DNA of 64,000 nucleotides from Verrucomicrobiota bacterium (GTDB lineage: Bacteria > Verrucomicrobiota > Verrucomicrobiia > Opitutales > Opitutaceae). The notes beneath the pieces were generated by a model. The model did no database searches. It was not told the origin of the DNA and saw only the letters and a list, made by a program, of their open reading frames with translations. Location: NCBI GenBank assembly GCA_016721945.1, contig JADKHC010000012.1, positions 1 to 64,000 on the forward strand, in the 5' to 3' direction. Below, one piece after another: positions 50,601 through 59,624 of the stretch. Position 1 is the first letter of the stretch. Every line of letters begins with the position of its first letter. The translations under genes were made by a program, and so were the position numbers.

Positions 50601-53600
50601 ATGCCTAAACGCCCTGATCTCAAGTCCATCCTCATCATCGGTGCCGGTCCTATCGTTATCGGCCAGGCCTGCGAATTCGATTATTCCGGCACGCAAGCCT
50701 GTAAAGCGCTGAAGGAGGAGGGTTACCGTGTGATTTTGGTGAACTCGAATCCCGCCACGATCATGACGGATCCCGAGTTTGCCGATGTGACTTACATTGA
50801 GCCGCTCACGCTGGAAATGCTTGAGAAGATCATCGAAGCCGAGCGTCCTTCCGCGCTACTCCCGACCCTAGGCGGACAAACGGCACTCAATCTCTCGATG
50901 GAGCTGAACAAGGCTGGCATCCTGGAAAAATATGGCGTCGAGATGATCGGTGCTAAACCCGATGCTATCGCCAAAGGCGAAGACCGCGAACTCTTCAAGC
51001 AGGCCATGGTCAAGATCGGCCTCGACGTCGCCCGTTCCCGCACGGTCAAGTCCATGGAGGAAGCCCGCGCCGCCGCCGAGCACCTTGCGATGTTCCCGCT
51101 GATCATTCGTCCGTCGTTTACGCTGGGCGGCGCTGGTGGCGGTATCGCGTACAACAAGGAAGAATTTGAGCACATCGTAGCCAACGGCCTCGACCTCTCG
51201 CCCATGCATGAAGTGCTCGTCGAGGAATGTCTGCTCGGCTGGAAGGAATACGAAATGGAGGTCATGCGTGATCACAAGGATCAATGCGTTGTGATCTGCT
51301 CCATCGAAAACTTTGATCCGATGGGCGTGCATACCGGCGACTCCATCACCGTCGCGCCAGCGATGACTCTAACCGATAAAGAGTACCAAATCATGCGTGA
51401 CGCGTCGTTCGCGGTTATCCGCGAGATCGGCGTCGAGACCGGCGGTTCGAACATCCAATTCTCAGTCGACCCCGTCACTGGCCGCATGGTCGTGATCGAG
51501 ATGAACCCACGCGTGAGCCGCAGTTCTGCGCTCGCTTCGAAAGCCACCGGGTTTCCCATCGCAAAAATCGCCGCCAAACTCGCCGTTGGTTATACCCTCG
51601 ACGAACTGCGCAACGACATCACGCGTCTCACGCCGGCCAGTTTCGAGCCGACGATCGATTACGTCGTCACAAAGATCCCGCGCTTCACTTTTGAGAAATT
51701 CCCCGACGCTGACGCCACGTTGACCTCTGCGATGAAATCCGTCGGCGAAGCGATGGCCATCGGCCGCACCTTCAAGGAATCGCTGCAAAAAGCCCTGCGC
51801 TCGCTCGAAATCGGTGCCCGTGGCTTTGGCGGTGGCGGTAAGCTCGGTGACGAAGTTCTGCCCGAGGATAAAGTTATCAAGCAGAAGCTCGGCACACCTT
51901 GCGCCGAACGTATTTTCTACATCCGCTACGCTTTCCTCGCTGGCTACACTGTCGATCAAATCTTTGACCTCACCAAGATCGACCCCTGGTTTCTCCATCA
52001 GTTGCGCGAGATCTTTGAGATGGAGCAACAGCTCAAGCCGCAGACGCTTGCGACTCTCGATGTCGCTCTTTTTAGGCGTGCCAAGCAGTTCGGCTTCTCC
52101 GATGCTCAGCTCGCGCATTTGCTCAAGACCGAGCTCTCCGCCGTCCGTTCTGAGCGCAAAAAACGTGGCATCAACACCACGTACCGCCTCGTTGACACCT
52201 GTGCGGCTGAGTTTGAAGCCTTCACGCCCTATTACTACTCGAGTTATGGCGACGAGAACGAGGTTCTGCCTTCGAACAAGCGCAAGATCATGATCCTTGG
52301 CGGCGGTCCCAATCGTATCGGACAGGGCATCGAATTCGACTACTGCTGCGTGCATGCGAGCTTCGCCCTGCGCGAGATCGGTTTCGAGACCGTGATGGTC
52401 AATTCGAATCCCGAAACAGTCTCCACCGACTACGACACTTCCGACCGCCTCTACTTCGAACCGCTCACCCTCGAAGACGTGCTTGAGGTTTACGAGCAGG
52501 AGAAATGTGAAGGCGCTATCGTGCAGTTCGGCGGCCAGACGCCACTGAACCTCGCCACTGCGCTAAAAGCCAATGGCGTGAACATCATCGGTACGTCGCC
52601 TGAGTCGATCGAGGCTGCCGAAGACCGGAAACTCTTCGCCGCCATCCTTAACAAGCTCAACCTTAAGCAACCCGACAATCGCACTGCCCTCAACGAGGGC
52701 GATGCGCTGAACTTTGCCCACCAGATCGGCTTCCCCGTTCTCCTCCGCCCGTCGTTCGTGCTCGGCGGTCGCGGCATGTTCATTGTTTACAGCGAGGCAG
52801 AATTTAAGGCCGTCATCAGTCAGGCGTTCGCCGCTATGCCGGGCAAACCGGTCCTGATCGACAAATTCCTTGAAGACGCAATCGAGCTCGACGTCGATTG
52901 TATCAGCGATGGCATTACAAGTGTGATCGGCGGTATGCTCGAGCATATCGAGTTCGCCGGCGTGCACTCAGGCGACGCCGCGATGGTGATGCCTCCGCAT
53001 ACGCTTGGCGCTCCGATGCTCCAGACGGTGCGTGAAGCGACTTATGCTCTCGCTCGCGAACTCAAAGTCATCGGTTTGATGAACATCCAATTCGCGATCA
53101 AGGATAACACCCTCTACGTCTTGGAAGTGAATCCTCGCGCCTCGCGCACAGTGCCGTTTGTCGCCAAAGCGATGGGCGTGCCGCTGGCGAAACTCGCCGC
53201 CAAAGTGATGACCGGTAAAACCCTGCAAGAGCTCGGTTTCACCCGCGAACACACACCCAAGCACTGGTGCGTGAAGGAAGCCGTCTTCCCGTTTGTGCGC
53301 TTCCCTGGCGCCACGATCACACTCGGACCTGAAATGCGTTCGACCGGCGAAGTGATGGGCCTCGACGAAGATCTCGGTATCGCGTTTGCCAAGGCGCAGG
53401 CCGCAGCCAAACCAGGGCTTCCCACCAAGGGTAACGTTTTCCTTTCTGTTAAGGATGGAGATAAAGCGCTCGCGGTGGATCTCGCCCGGCAGCTCGTGTC
53501 GTTCGGTTTCGAAATTTTCTCAACCAGCGGCACGGCCAAGACACTCGCCGATAATGGCGTCAAGACCACGCGTCTGGCCAAGATCGACGAAGGTCGCCCC

Positions 53601-53837
53601 ACGGCGGTCGACATGATCAAGAACGGCCAGATTCAGCTGATCATCAACACGCCCAGCGGCATGCTGCCGCGCAAGGACGAGAACAAGATCCGCTCTGCCG
53701 CCTACGCGCACAATATCTGTATCATGACTACCATTACAGGTGCAGCTGCCGCGATTAACGGCATCAAGGCTCTGCGCAATAAAACGGTGGGCGTGCGTCC
53801 AATTCAGAAATACATCGGCAACGTTACAGTTAGCTGA
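50601..53837 (+). CDS. carB: Carbamoyl-phosphate synthase large subunit
   Basis: 1078 residues, the expected full length. Makes carbamoyl phosphate from bicarbonate, ammonia (glutamine) and two ATP for arginine and pyrimidines. Two homologous ATP-grasp halves: IGAGPIVIGQACEFDYSGTQ...PTLGGQTALN, and GGGPNRIGQGIEFDYCC...VQFGGQTPLN, with the MNPRVSRSSALASKATGFPI and VNPRASRTVPFVAKAMGVPL repeats. The C-terminal MGS-like allosteric domain starts at about residue 940 (FSTSGTAKTLADNGV). Intact through 3.2 kb with no indel, which argues against a general indel problem in the assembly. carA is not in the window. Confidence 0.98.
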   Translation: MPKRPDLKSILIIGAGPIVIGQACEFDYSGTQACKALKEEGYRVILVNSNPATIMTDPEFADVTYIEPLTLEMLEKIIEAERPSALLPTLGGQTALNLSMELNKAGILEKYGVEMIGAKPDAIAKGEDRELFKQAMVKIGLDVARSRTVKSMEEARAAAEHLAMFPLIIRPSFTLGGAGGGIAYNKEEFEHIVANGLDLSPMHEVLVEECLLGWKEYEMEVMRDHKDQCVVICSIENFDPMGVHTGDSITVAPAMTLTDKEYQIMRDASFAVIREIGVETGGSNIQFSVDPVTGRMVVIEMNPRVSRSSALASKATGFPIAKIAAKLAVGYTLDELRNDITRLTPASFEPTIDYVVTKIPRFTFEKFPDADATLTSAMKSVGEAMAIGRTFKESLQKALRSLEIGARGFGGGGKLGDEVLPEDKVIKQKLGTPCAERIFYIRYAFLAGYTVDQIFDLTKIDPWFLHQLREIFEMEQQLKPQTLATLDVALFRRAKQFGFSDAQLAHLLKTELSAVRSERKKRGINTTYRLVDTCAAEFEAFTPYYYSSYGDENEVLPSNKRKIMILGGGPNRIGQGIEFDYCCVHASFALREIGFETVMVNSNPETVSTDYDTSDRLYFEPLTLEDVLEVYEQEKCEGAIVQFGGQTPLNLATALKANGVNIIGTSPESIEAAEDRKLFAAILNKLNLKQPDNRTALNEGDALNFAHQIGFPVLLRPSFVLGGRGMFIVYSEAEFKAVISQAFAAMPGKPVLIDKFLEDAIELDVDCISDGITSVIGGMLEHIEFAGVHSGDAAMVMPPHTLGAPMLQTVREATYALARELKVIGLMNIQFAIKDNTLYVLEVNPRASRTVPFVAKAMGVPLAKLAAKVMTGKTLQELGFTREHTPKHWCVKEAVFPFVRFPGATITLGPEMRSTGEVMGLDEDLGIAFAKAQAAAKPGLPTKGNVFLSVKDGDKALAVDLARQLVSFGFEIFSTSGTAKTLADNGVKTTRLAKIDEGRPTAVDMIKNGQIQLIINTPSGMLPRKDENKIRSAAYAHNICIMTTITGAAAAINGIKALRNKTVGVRPIQKYIGNVTVS

Positions 53838-53850
53838 TTTTTCTCGACCG

Positions 53851-53872
53851 CCGGGCTCGATCTAGAGCCCGG
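53851..53872 (+). terminator. Hairpin after carB
   Basis: CCGGGCTC (53851-53858) / GAGCCCGG (53865-53872) with a six-base loop, 14 bases after the carB stop. There is no T-tract, so it may be an inefficient or factor-assisted terminator. Confidence 0.5.
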
Positions 53873-53933
53873 TTGAGGCGCAAGACTATCGCTGGCTCGA
53901 CAAGATGCAGCTAGCTCCCTCAGGGTTTTCGGC

Positions 53934-55310
53934 ATGCCTTCCAGCCGTGTCACGCTCCAGGAATCGTCTGAACAACCTCAATACGTTGGGCATATACTCC
54001 AGGGCGATTTCATCCTCCGTGCTCGTGTCGAGCTCGCCGGCCACAGTCAGGATTTGAAACGTAAGTTGGGTTGGAGGGTTTGTCCGGTTGGCGATACTGA
54101 CGCAGTTTTTGTCGATGCCTGTTTGTACGGTGATGGCGTTGCGGCTCTGCGCTTCCGTCATGAAAAGGGTGGAGCAGTCGAGCAGGCCGTGCTGTCGATC
54201 AAAGACGGGGAGGTTCTCCAACTTATCCGTCGCGGCAACGTCACTATTTTCTCCGCAGCTCACAACGGCAGTCCGTTTTCTGCGTCGGCGCAGGTTGAAG
54301 TTGATTTAGGCGACGAGGTCGATGCCGGGCTTTTTCTCGAATCGCAAAATCCACAGGACGAGGTCGCGTCGTTTTTCCGCGATGTGCGTGTGACACGGCC
54401 GGCAAAGCCGGACTTTCGTCCGTATCACGACTTCATTGGCGCGCGGTTGGAGATACTCGATGTTTTCACTGGAAAACTTGAAGTCGTGCATAGTTCTCCG
54501 GAAGCCTTCGAAGCGCCGAACTGGATGCTCGATGGCCGAACCATCATCTATAACGTAAGCGGTCCCGGTCCGGGCAAAGGCGTGTTGCGGACCTTCGATT
54601 TAGAGACCGGAATTGTCGCGCCGCTCGACACGGCTTTTGCCAAAAATAACAACAACGATCACGTTCTGTCTTTCGACAACAGACAGCTCGCAATCAGCCA
54701 CTTCAGTGCGGATGACGATGGTCGCTCCGTGATCTACACACTTCCCTCGACGGGCGGGGTGCCGAAACGTGTCACGCCCAATTCGCCTTCGTTTCTCCAT
54801 GGCTGGTCGACCGATGCGCAATGGCTCAGCTATACCGGTGGCCGGAGGCTTACTCCGGGCGGACCCGAGAAGTTCGATATCTACAAAATTCCGTCCGCTG
54901 GTGGCGCGGAAATTAGGCTGACTGATTCGCCCGGCCTCAATGACGGCCCGGAGTTTTCTCCCGATGGCCAGTACATCTATTTCAATTCCACGCGTAGCGG
55001 CTTGATGCAGCTGTGGCGGATGAAGACCGATGGCTCGGAGCAGGAACAAGTGACCAATGACGAGTTCAACAACTGGTTTCCGCATATTTCTCCCGATGGC
55101 AAATGGATCGTGTTTCTTTCCTTTAATCAGGATGTGAAGCCCGAGGATCACCCGTACTACCGGCATGTATATATTCGTCTGATGCCGATTTCGGGTGGGC
55201 AGCCCAAAGTCATTGCTTACGTGTACGGCGGGCAGGGGACGATCAACGTTCCTTCTTGGTCGCCTGACAGCCGACGGATTGCCTTTGTCAGCAATACCGA
55301 CGTTGTCTGA
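53934..55310 (+). CDS. TolB-like PD40 beta-propeller protein
   Basis: 458 residues. The N-terminal 160 residues form a lectin/DUF1349-like beta-sandwich (GHILQGDFILRARVELAG, LGDEVDAGLFLESQNP). The rest is a propeller of PD40/TolB repeats: APNWMLDGRTIIYNVSGPG, GWSTDAQWLSYTGG, GPEFSPDGQYIYFNSTRS, FPHISPDGKWIVFLSF, VPSWSPDSRRIAFVSN. No signal peptide at this start, so either it is cytoplasmic or the true start is further upstream. Ends 44 bases before the oxidoreductase gene, probably in one operon for sugar or polysaccharide metabolism. Confidence 0.85.
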   Translation: MPSSRVTLQESSEQPQYVGHILQGDFILRARVELAGHSQDLKRKLGWRVCPVGDTDAVFVDACLYGDGVAALRFRHEKGGAVEQAVLSIKDGEVLQLIRRGNVTIFSAAHNGSPFSASAQVEVDLGDEVDAGLFLESQNPQDEVASFFRDVRVTRPAKPDFRPYHDFIGARLEILDVFTGKLEVVHSSPEAFEAPNWMLDGRTIIYNVSGPGPGKGVLRTFDLETGIVAPLDTAFAKNNNNDHVLSFDNRQLAISHFSADDDGRSVIYTLPSTGGVPKRVTPNSPSFLHGWSTDAQWLSYTGGRRLTPGGPEKFDIYKIPSAGGAEIRLTDSPGLNDGPEFSPDGQYIYFNSTRSGLMQLWRMKTDGSEQEQVTNDEFNNWFPHISPDGKWIVFLSFNQDVKPEDHPYYRHVYIRLMPISGGQPKVIAYVYGGQGTINVPSWSPDSRRIAFVSNTDVV

Positions 55311-55354
55311 CCGCTGTATCCGGTGTTCACTTACATTATATCCGCCCCGATTTT

Positions 55355-56330
55355 ATGAAAAAGCTCCGTATTGGAATTGTTGGTACAGGATTTATCGCAA
55401 AGTTTCACTTTGAGGGTTTTCGCCCTTGGCCGGATGCGGAAATCGTCGGCATGTGTACGCATTCCAATCGGGAAAAACTTCACCGCATGTGTGCGGAATG
55501 GCGCATTCGCCCTTACGACAGTTTTGAGCAAATGATTCAGGACCCTGGAATCGACGCTGTGATTTTGGGCAGCGTTAACACGGAGCACTTTTCGCAAATC
55601 ATGGCCGCGCAGGGATTGCGTAAACCGGTCCTCGCGGAGAAACCGGTTGTCACCACGCTGGAGGAGCTCGATCACATTCGCGCGAGCGTAGCTCGTACCG
55701 GCGTGCCGGTCGTGCCCGCTCACAACTTCATTTATCGCGGTGCGGTCAAGGCCGGGCGCGAAGTCATGCGGAGTGGCGCGCTAGGCCAGATCATCTACGG
55801 TTCTTTTATCAGCAACCATCTGATATCGGCAGAACACGCCCAAGGCTGGCGCTCGAAACTCGCACTTGGCAGCGGCGGAGCGCTCATGGATAGCGGGCAC
55901 CATCAAGTGTATCAGTCGATTGGATTCATGGGCGCGCCGGTTGCATTGCACGCCTTCAAATCCCGGCTCGTCCTCAACGCTATGGAAGGCGAGGACGTTG
56001 CGCATGTTCAGGTGCAATACGCCAGCGGCGCCGTCGGCACGATAGTCCAGACTTGGACCAATGTGAATGGCGGCCCGGTCGACGGTATTCGTGTGGTGGG
56101 TACAAGAGGCTCGTTACAAATCACCGACGCCCTCTACGTGAACGGCGAGAAAATGAACACCGAAGTCGGCTACGAGCATTCTTTTCACAATCAGGCCCGT
56201 GGCTTTCTCGACGTGGTTCTGAAAGGTGCCGCGCCCGATTCGACGCTCGATGACGCGCGCGACACGCTTCAGTTGATTCTTCTGGCCTATCAGAGCGTCG
56301 AGACTAACTCCGTCGGGGCCGGAGGATCTT
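55355..56330 (+). CDS. Gfo/Idh/MocA-family NAD(P)-dependent oxidoreductase
   Basis: About 325 residues. Rossmann start KLRIGIVGTGFIAKFHFEGF, then VLAEKPVVTTLEEL (the family EKP motif), and the C-terminal substrate domain with GALMDSGHHQVYQSIGFMG (the usual D..HxxD/H site). Homology runs to AYQSVETNSV near base 56310, close to the natural C-terminus. The frame then enters the T-free low-complexity stretch and stays open artificially to 57367, so the real stop is lost or hidden. Substrate probably a sugar or inositol; operon with the PD40 gene. Confidence 0.88.
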
Positions 56331-57345
56331 TTGCTGATTCGGACCCAGGGCCGGCACCCCCCAACGGCCCCGGGCGCGGCTTTTGGCGGCCTCTCCGGAA
56401 CGGCCCCGAGCCGCCCCCGCGGCCCGGGCCCCCCTTGGGGGCGCACCGCCCCCACTCCCGCCCCGGGGCCGCGCCCACCGCCGGCCCCAACACCCACCGC
56501 CCCCCCCCCCCCACCCCAACCACCCCCCCCCGGGCCCCCCCCCCCCGCCCGGGAAAAGAAAAAGGGCCAACCCCCGCCCCCCGCCCCCACCAACCCGCGG
56601 CCGCCGGCCAACCGCGCACCCGCGGGGCCACCCAGGGCCGAGCACCGGGAGGGCGCCCCCGCCCCCGCCCGGGGGGGCCGGGACCCAAAACCCCCCCCCC
56701 CCGCCCGCCCGGAGCCGGCGGACGCCCCACCCCCGCGGACGAAGCCCGGGAGCCCCCCACCACCCACCCCAACCGGCCCCCCCCCCCACAAAAAAAAGGG
56801 CCACCGCAAAAAAAGAGCTTGGGGGGCGGGGCCACCCGGGAAGAAGGCCCACCCCCAGAGAAGAAAACCCCACGGGAAAAGCGGGAGGGGCCCACCAAAA
56901 CCCGGGAACGGGGAAAAGAAAAAAAAAGGGCGCGGGGGGGACCCAAAGGGGGCACAAAAAACCCCCAAAAAAAACCCGCGCCGGCCCCACCGAAGAAACC
57001 CAACAACACAAAAACACAACAGGGGGCGCCGGCAACCCCCCACAAGCGCCCCCCAGGCCCACCGGGGGCACGGCAAAAAAACGAACAGACCGAAAAGGCG
57101 GGCGGGGAAAACACCGGCCGGGACCCCCCCGAAAACAAACACCGGGGGGAGAAAGCCCAAGAAAAACCCCTCAAAACAAAAACGGGGGCGGAAGACAAAA
57201 AAAAAAAAATGCAGAAAAAAAAAACAAAAACGGAAAAGAAGGAGAAAAAAAAAAAAAAAAAAAAGAAAAAAGGAAAGAGCGGCACCAAAAAGCTAGGGGG
57301 GGGGTGGGCCCCGGCCGGAAAAAAAAACAAAGGGGCTGAAAAACT
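56331..57345. other. T-depleted low-complexity stretch, probable assembly artefact
   Basis: From 56461 to 57300 I count only five T in 840 bases. The composition drifts from C-rich runs (to about 56790), through mixed A/C/G runs, to A-rich runs (57190-57270), with many homopolymers of 6-20 bases. Normal sequence resumes sharply before the SDR stop at 57356. The long open frames on both strands are a by-product of missing T or A and are not genes. It replaces only the last few codons of the oxidoreductase and whatever lay between it and the SDR gene. Confidence 0.8.
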
Positions 57346-57355
57346 AGAAACGCGC

Positions 57356-58090
57356 TCAGGCCAGTGATTCGGCCATTGTGCGCATTTGCACCTCGATGAT
57401 GCGCGATTGGGGGGACTGTGTGCAGGCCATCAAAACGACGCCGGCGACATCTTCGGGGTCGAGCATCGCGGACTGATCGACGCCGACCTGCGTGCGGCCT
57501 TTGCCGATGGCGAATTCTGTCTTCACGCCGCCTGGGCAAATCGCGCCGACTTTGATGCCGTGTTCGCGGAGCTCGCGGTCGAGCGCCTGGGCAAAGCCGA
57601 CTTGAGCGAACTTGGTCATGCAGTAAACCGCTTCGCCACCGAAACCATAAACACCTGCCATCGACGAGATCATGAGAATGGTTCCGGATTTCTGACGTTG
57701 CATCACCGGCACGACGTGGCGGGTGAACAAGAACGTGGAACGAACGTTCACATCGATCATCTCGTCGTATTCTTCGGCGGAGGTGTCGACGAGTTTCTTG
57801 TAGTTACCGACGCCCGTGTTGTTGATCAGAATATCGAGACGGCCGAACTCACGGGTCGCAGCTTCGACCGCTTTGATGGCGGTGCTTTCTTCGCGGACAT
57901 CGCCGATGACGATGACGGCTTTGCCGCCGAGTGCTTCGATCTCTTTCTTCAATGCTTCAAGACGGTCTTTGCGGCGGGCGGTGAGGACGAGGCGGGCGCC
58001 TTCGCCGGCCAAAGCGCGAGCGGAGGCGCGACCGATGCCGGCGCTGGCACCTGTGATGAGAGCAACTTTGTCTTGGAGTTTATTGGCCAT
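57356..58090 (-). CDS. Short-chain dehydrogenase/reductase
   Basis: 244 residues. Cofactor loop ALITGASAGIGRASA (TGxxxGxG), ARRKDR suggesting NADP use, the NNTG segment (LDILINNTGVG, normally NNAG), catalytic Ser in MISSMAG, and YxxxK in YCMTKFA. Classical SDR of the YdfG/SDR_c family. Complete at both ends, although its 3' end borders the artefact region. Substrate unknown. Confidence 0.92.
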   Translation of the reverse strand: MANKLQDKVALITGASAGIGRASARALAGEGARLVLTARRKDRLEALKKEIEALGGKAVIVIGDVREESTAIKAVEAATREFGRLDILINNTGVGNYKKLVDTSAEEYDEMIDVNVRSTFLFTRHVVPVMQRQKSGTILMISSMAGVYGFGGEAVYCMTKFAQVGFAQALDRELREHGIKVGAICPGGVKTEFAIGKGRTQVGVDQSAMLDPEDVAGVVLMACTQSPQSRIIEVQMRTMAESLA

Positions 58091-58365
58091 GATTTTTGGA
58101 AGGTAGAGGTTACGTCAGGCGGAATGGATGACGTGGGGGGAGGGTTTTGCGATTCGAGTTAGCCGTTGCCGTGAAGCGAGGTGTTTTCGGACTGCTCTCT
58201 CCGGAATCATACTGAAGAAGATTAAAGTAGCGAAGCGGTTTCAGGAAACAACGGCGGACCGTCGTTTCCTTTGTTATCTTTTGTTCTAACTGTAGAAGCC
58301 CGATGTCGGCAGCGGGCTTGATTGGAGTCGTGCCGAACTAATTTGTTGGGGTAACGCGCTCCATG

Positions 58366-58435
58366 TTCAATTGCATCGTTCCGGCTCAGGGCTGCACGGT
58401 TGGCTGGGCGGATTAGCCGTAACGATGCAATTGAA
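58366..58435. repeat. Long stem-loop: perfect 15-bp inverted repeat
   Basis: TTCAATTGCATCGTT (58366-58380) and AACGATGCAATTGAA (58421-58435) are exact complements; after one mismatch five more pairs (CGGCT/AGCCG) follow, giving a near 21-bp stem with a 28-base loop. Candidate REP/MITE-like element or structured RNA in the SDR-purU gap. Confidence 0.7.
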
Positions 58436-58467
58436 GCATGCACTTCAGCGTGGAGCGGTGTGCAGTA

Positions 58468-58542
58468 GGTGGAGCCCGATGTCCCATCGGGCTTGAGCGG
58501 GGCTGCTCCCAAACCAGCCCGTTAGGGACAACGGGCTCCACC
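58468..58542. repeat. Cruciform-like repeat: outer 11-bp stem with two inner hairpins
   Basis: Outer arms GGTGGAGCCCG (58468-58478) / CGGGCTCCACC (58532-58542). Inside are AGCCCGAT/ATCGGGCT (58473-58493) and AGCCCGTT/AACGGGCT (58516-58537), which can form alternative hairpins. This GGTGGAGCCCGxT form looks like a dispersed bacterial REP-type element. Confidence 0.7.
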
Positions 58543-58658
58543 CACTCCTGCATTGTTACGGATTAGGGGCGTAGGGTTTGGTTGTGCGAGAGGCTGGCGC
58601 CGAGGGCTGCATAATTCAGAGTTGCGAGGCGAATTTGCCTCGGACATGGGTGTAGATC

Positions 58659-59519
58659 ATGTCTACGCCCTGCGATTCCACTCTCGTCGCCCTCTTGCAC
58701 GGTCCGGATCAAACCGGGCTCGTGGCACGCGTTGCCGGTTGGATTTTCGAGCGTGGCGGAAATATTCTGCATGCTGATCAGCATCGTGACATGCAGCAGG
58801 GAATTTTTTTTCAGCGGGTCGAATGGGTTCCTGCGGCGGACAGTACGCATGGACGCGCGAACGAATTCCGTGAGTTTGCGGCCCAACTCGGAATGGCGGT
58901 TCAAGTCGATTCCACGACGCACCGGCCGAAAGTCGCCGTTTTCGTTTCCAAGCTCGATCATTGCTTCCACGATCTGGTGCTTCGTTGGAAATCGGGCGAA
59001 TACGCCTGTGATCTCGTGGCAGTGGTGTCCAATCACACGGATCTGGCCGAGGCGGCGCGTGGCTATGGGCTCGCGTTTCATCACATCCCGGTGACGGCGG
59101 CGACCAAGGCCGAAGCTGAGGCGCGGCAGGTGGAATTGTTGCGCAAAGAAGGCGTCGAACTCGTGATTCTCGCGCGCTACATGCAGGTGTTGTCGGGCGA
59201 TTTTCTGAAGAACTTCGGTCGCCCCGTGATCAATATCCATCATTCGTTTTTGCCGGCTTTTGCGGGTGGCCGTCCTTATCATCAAGCGCACGAGCGCGGG
59301 GTAAAACTCATCGGTGCGACGGCGCACTACGCGACTGCGGTGCTCGATGACGGCCCGATTATCCAACAGGACGTAGCGCGCGTCACGCACCGGCACGATG
59401 TGAACGATCTCGTTCGCAAAGGCCGCGATCTTGAGAAGATGGTTTTGGCTCAAGCAGTGCGTTGGCATCTGGAGAGCCGTGTGCTCGTTTACGGCAATAA
59501 GACCGTCGTCTTTGACTAA
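58659..59519 (+). CDS. purU: Formyltetrahydrofolate deformylase
   Basis: 286 residues, normal for PurU. N-terminal ACT domain (LHGPDQTGLVARVAGWIFER, HADQHRD) and a C-terminal formyltransferase-fold domain with KVAVFVSKLDHCFHDLVLRW, LARYMQVLSGDF, VINIHHSFLPAFAGGRPYHQ (catalytic Asn/His region) and GATAHYATAVLDDGPII (Asp). Hydrolyses 10-formyl-THF to formate and THF to balance the one-carbon pool for purine synthesis. Separate unit. Confidence 0.96.
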   Translation: MSTPCDSTLVALLHGPDQTGLVARVAGWIFERGGNILHADQHRDMQQGIFFQRVEWVPAADSTHGRANEFREFAAQLGMAVQVDSTTHRPKVAVFVSKLDHCFHDLVLRWKSGEYACDLVAVVSNHTDLAEAARGYGLAFHHIPVTAATKAEAEARQVELLRKEGVELVILARYMQVLSGDFLKNFGRPVINIHHSFLPAFAGGRPYHQAHERGVKLIGATAHYATAVLDDGPIIQQDVARVTHRHDVNDLVRKGRDLEKMVLAQAVRWHLESRVLVYGNKTVVFD

Positions 59520-59624
59520 GCCGCAGGTCTGACGGACGGGATAAAGGCGGGCCTTCGCTAGATTAGGCTCGGCAAGTGGGGCAGGATTTGGGATGCGTTA
59601 CCTTCTACCCGAAACACTACGATT

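Noticed and set aside
56114..57367. Open frames of 250-350 codons on both strands in the low-complexity region
   Set aside because: They exist because T (and so TAA/TAG/TGA) is almost absent from the plus strand; the proteins are Pro/Gly/Lys/Arg or Phe/Gly homopolymer-like and contain no domain.
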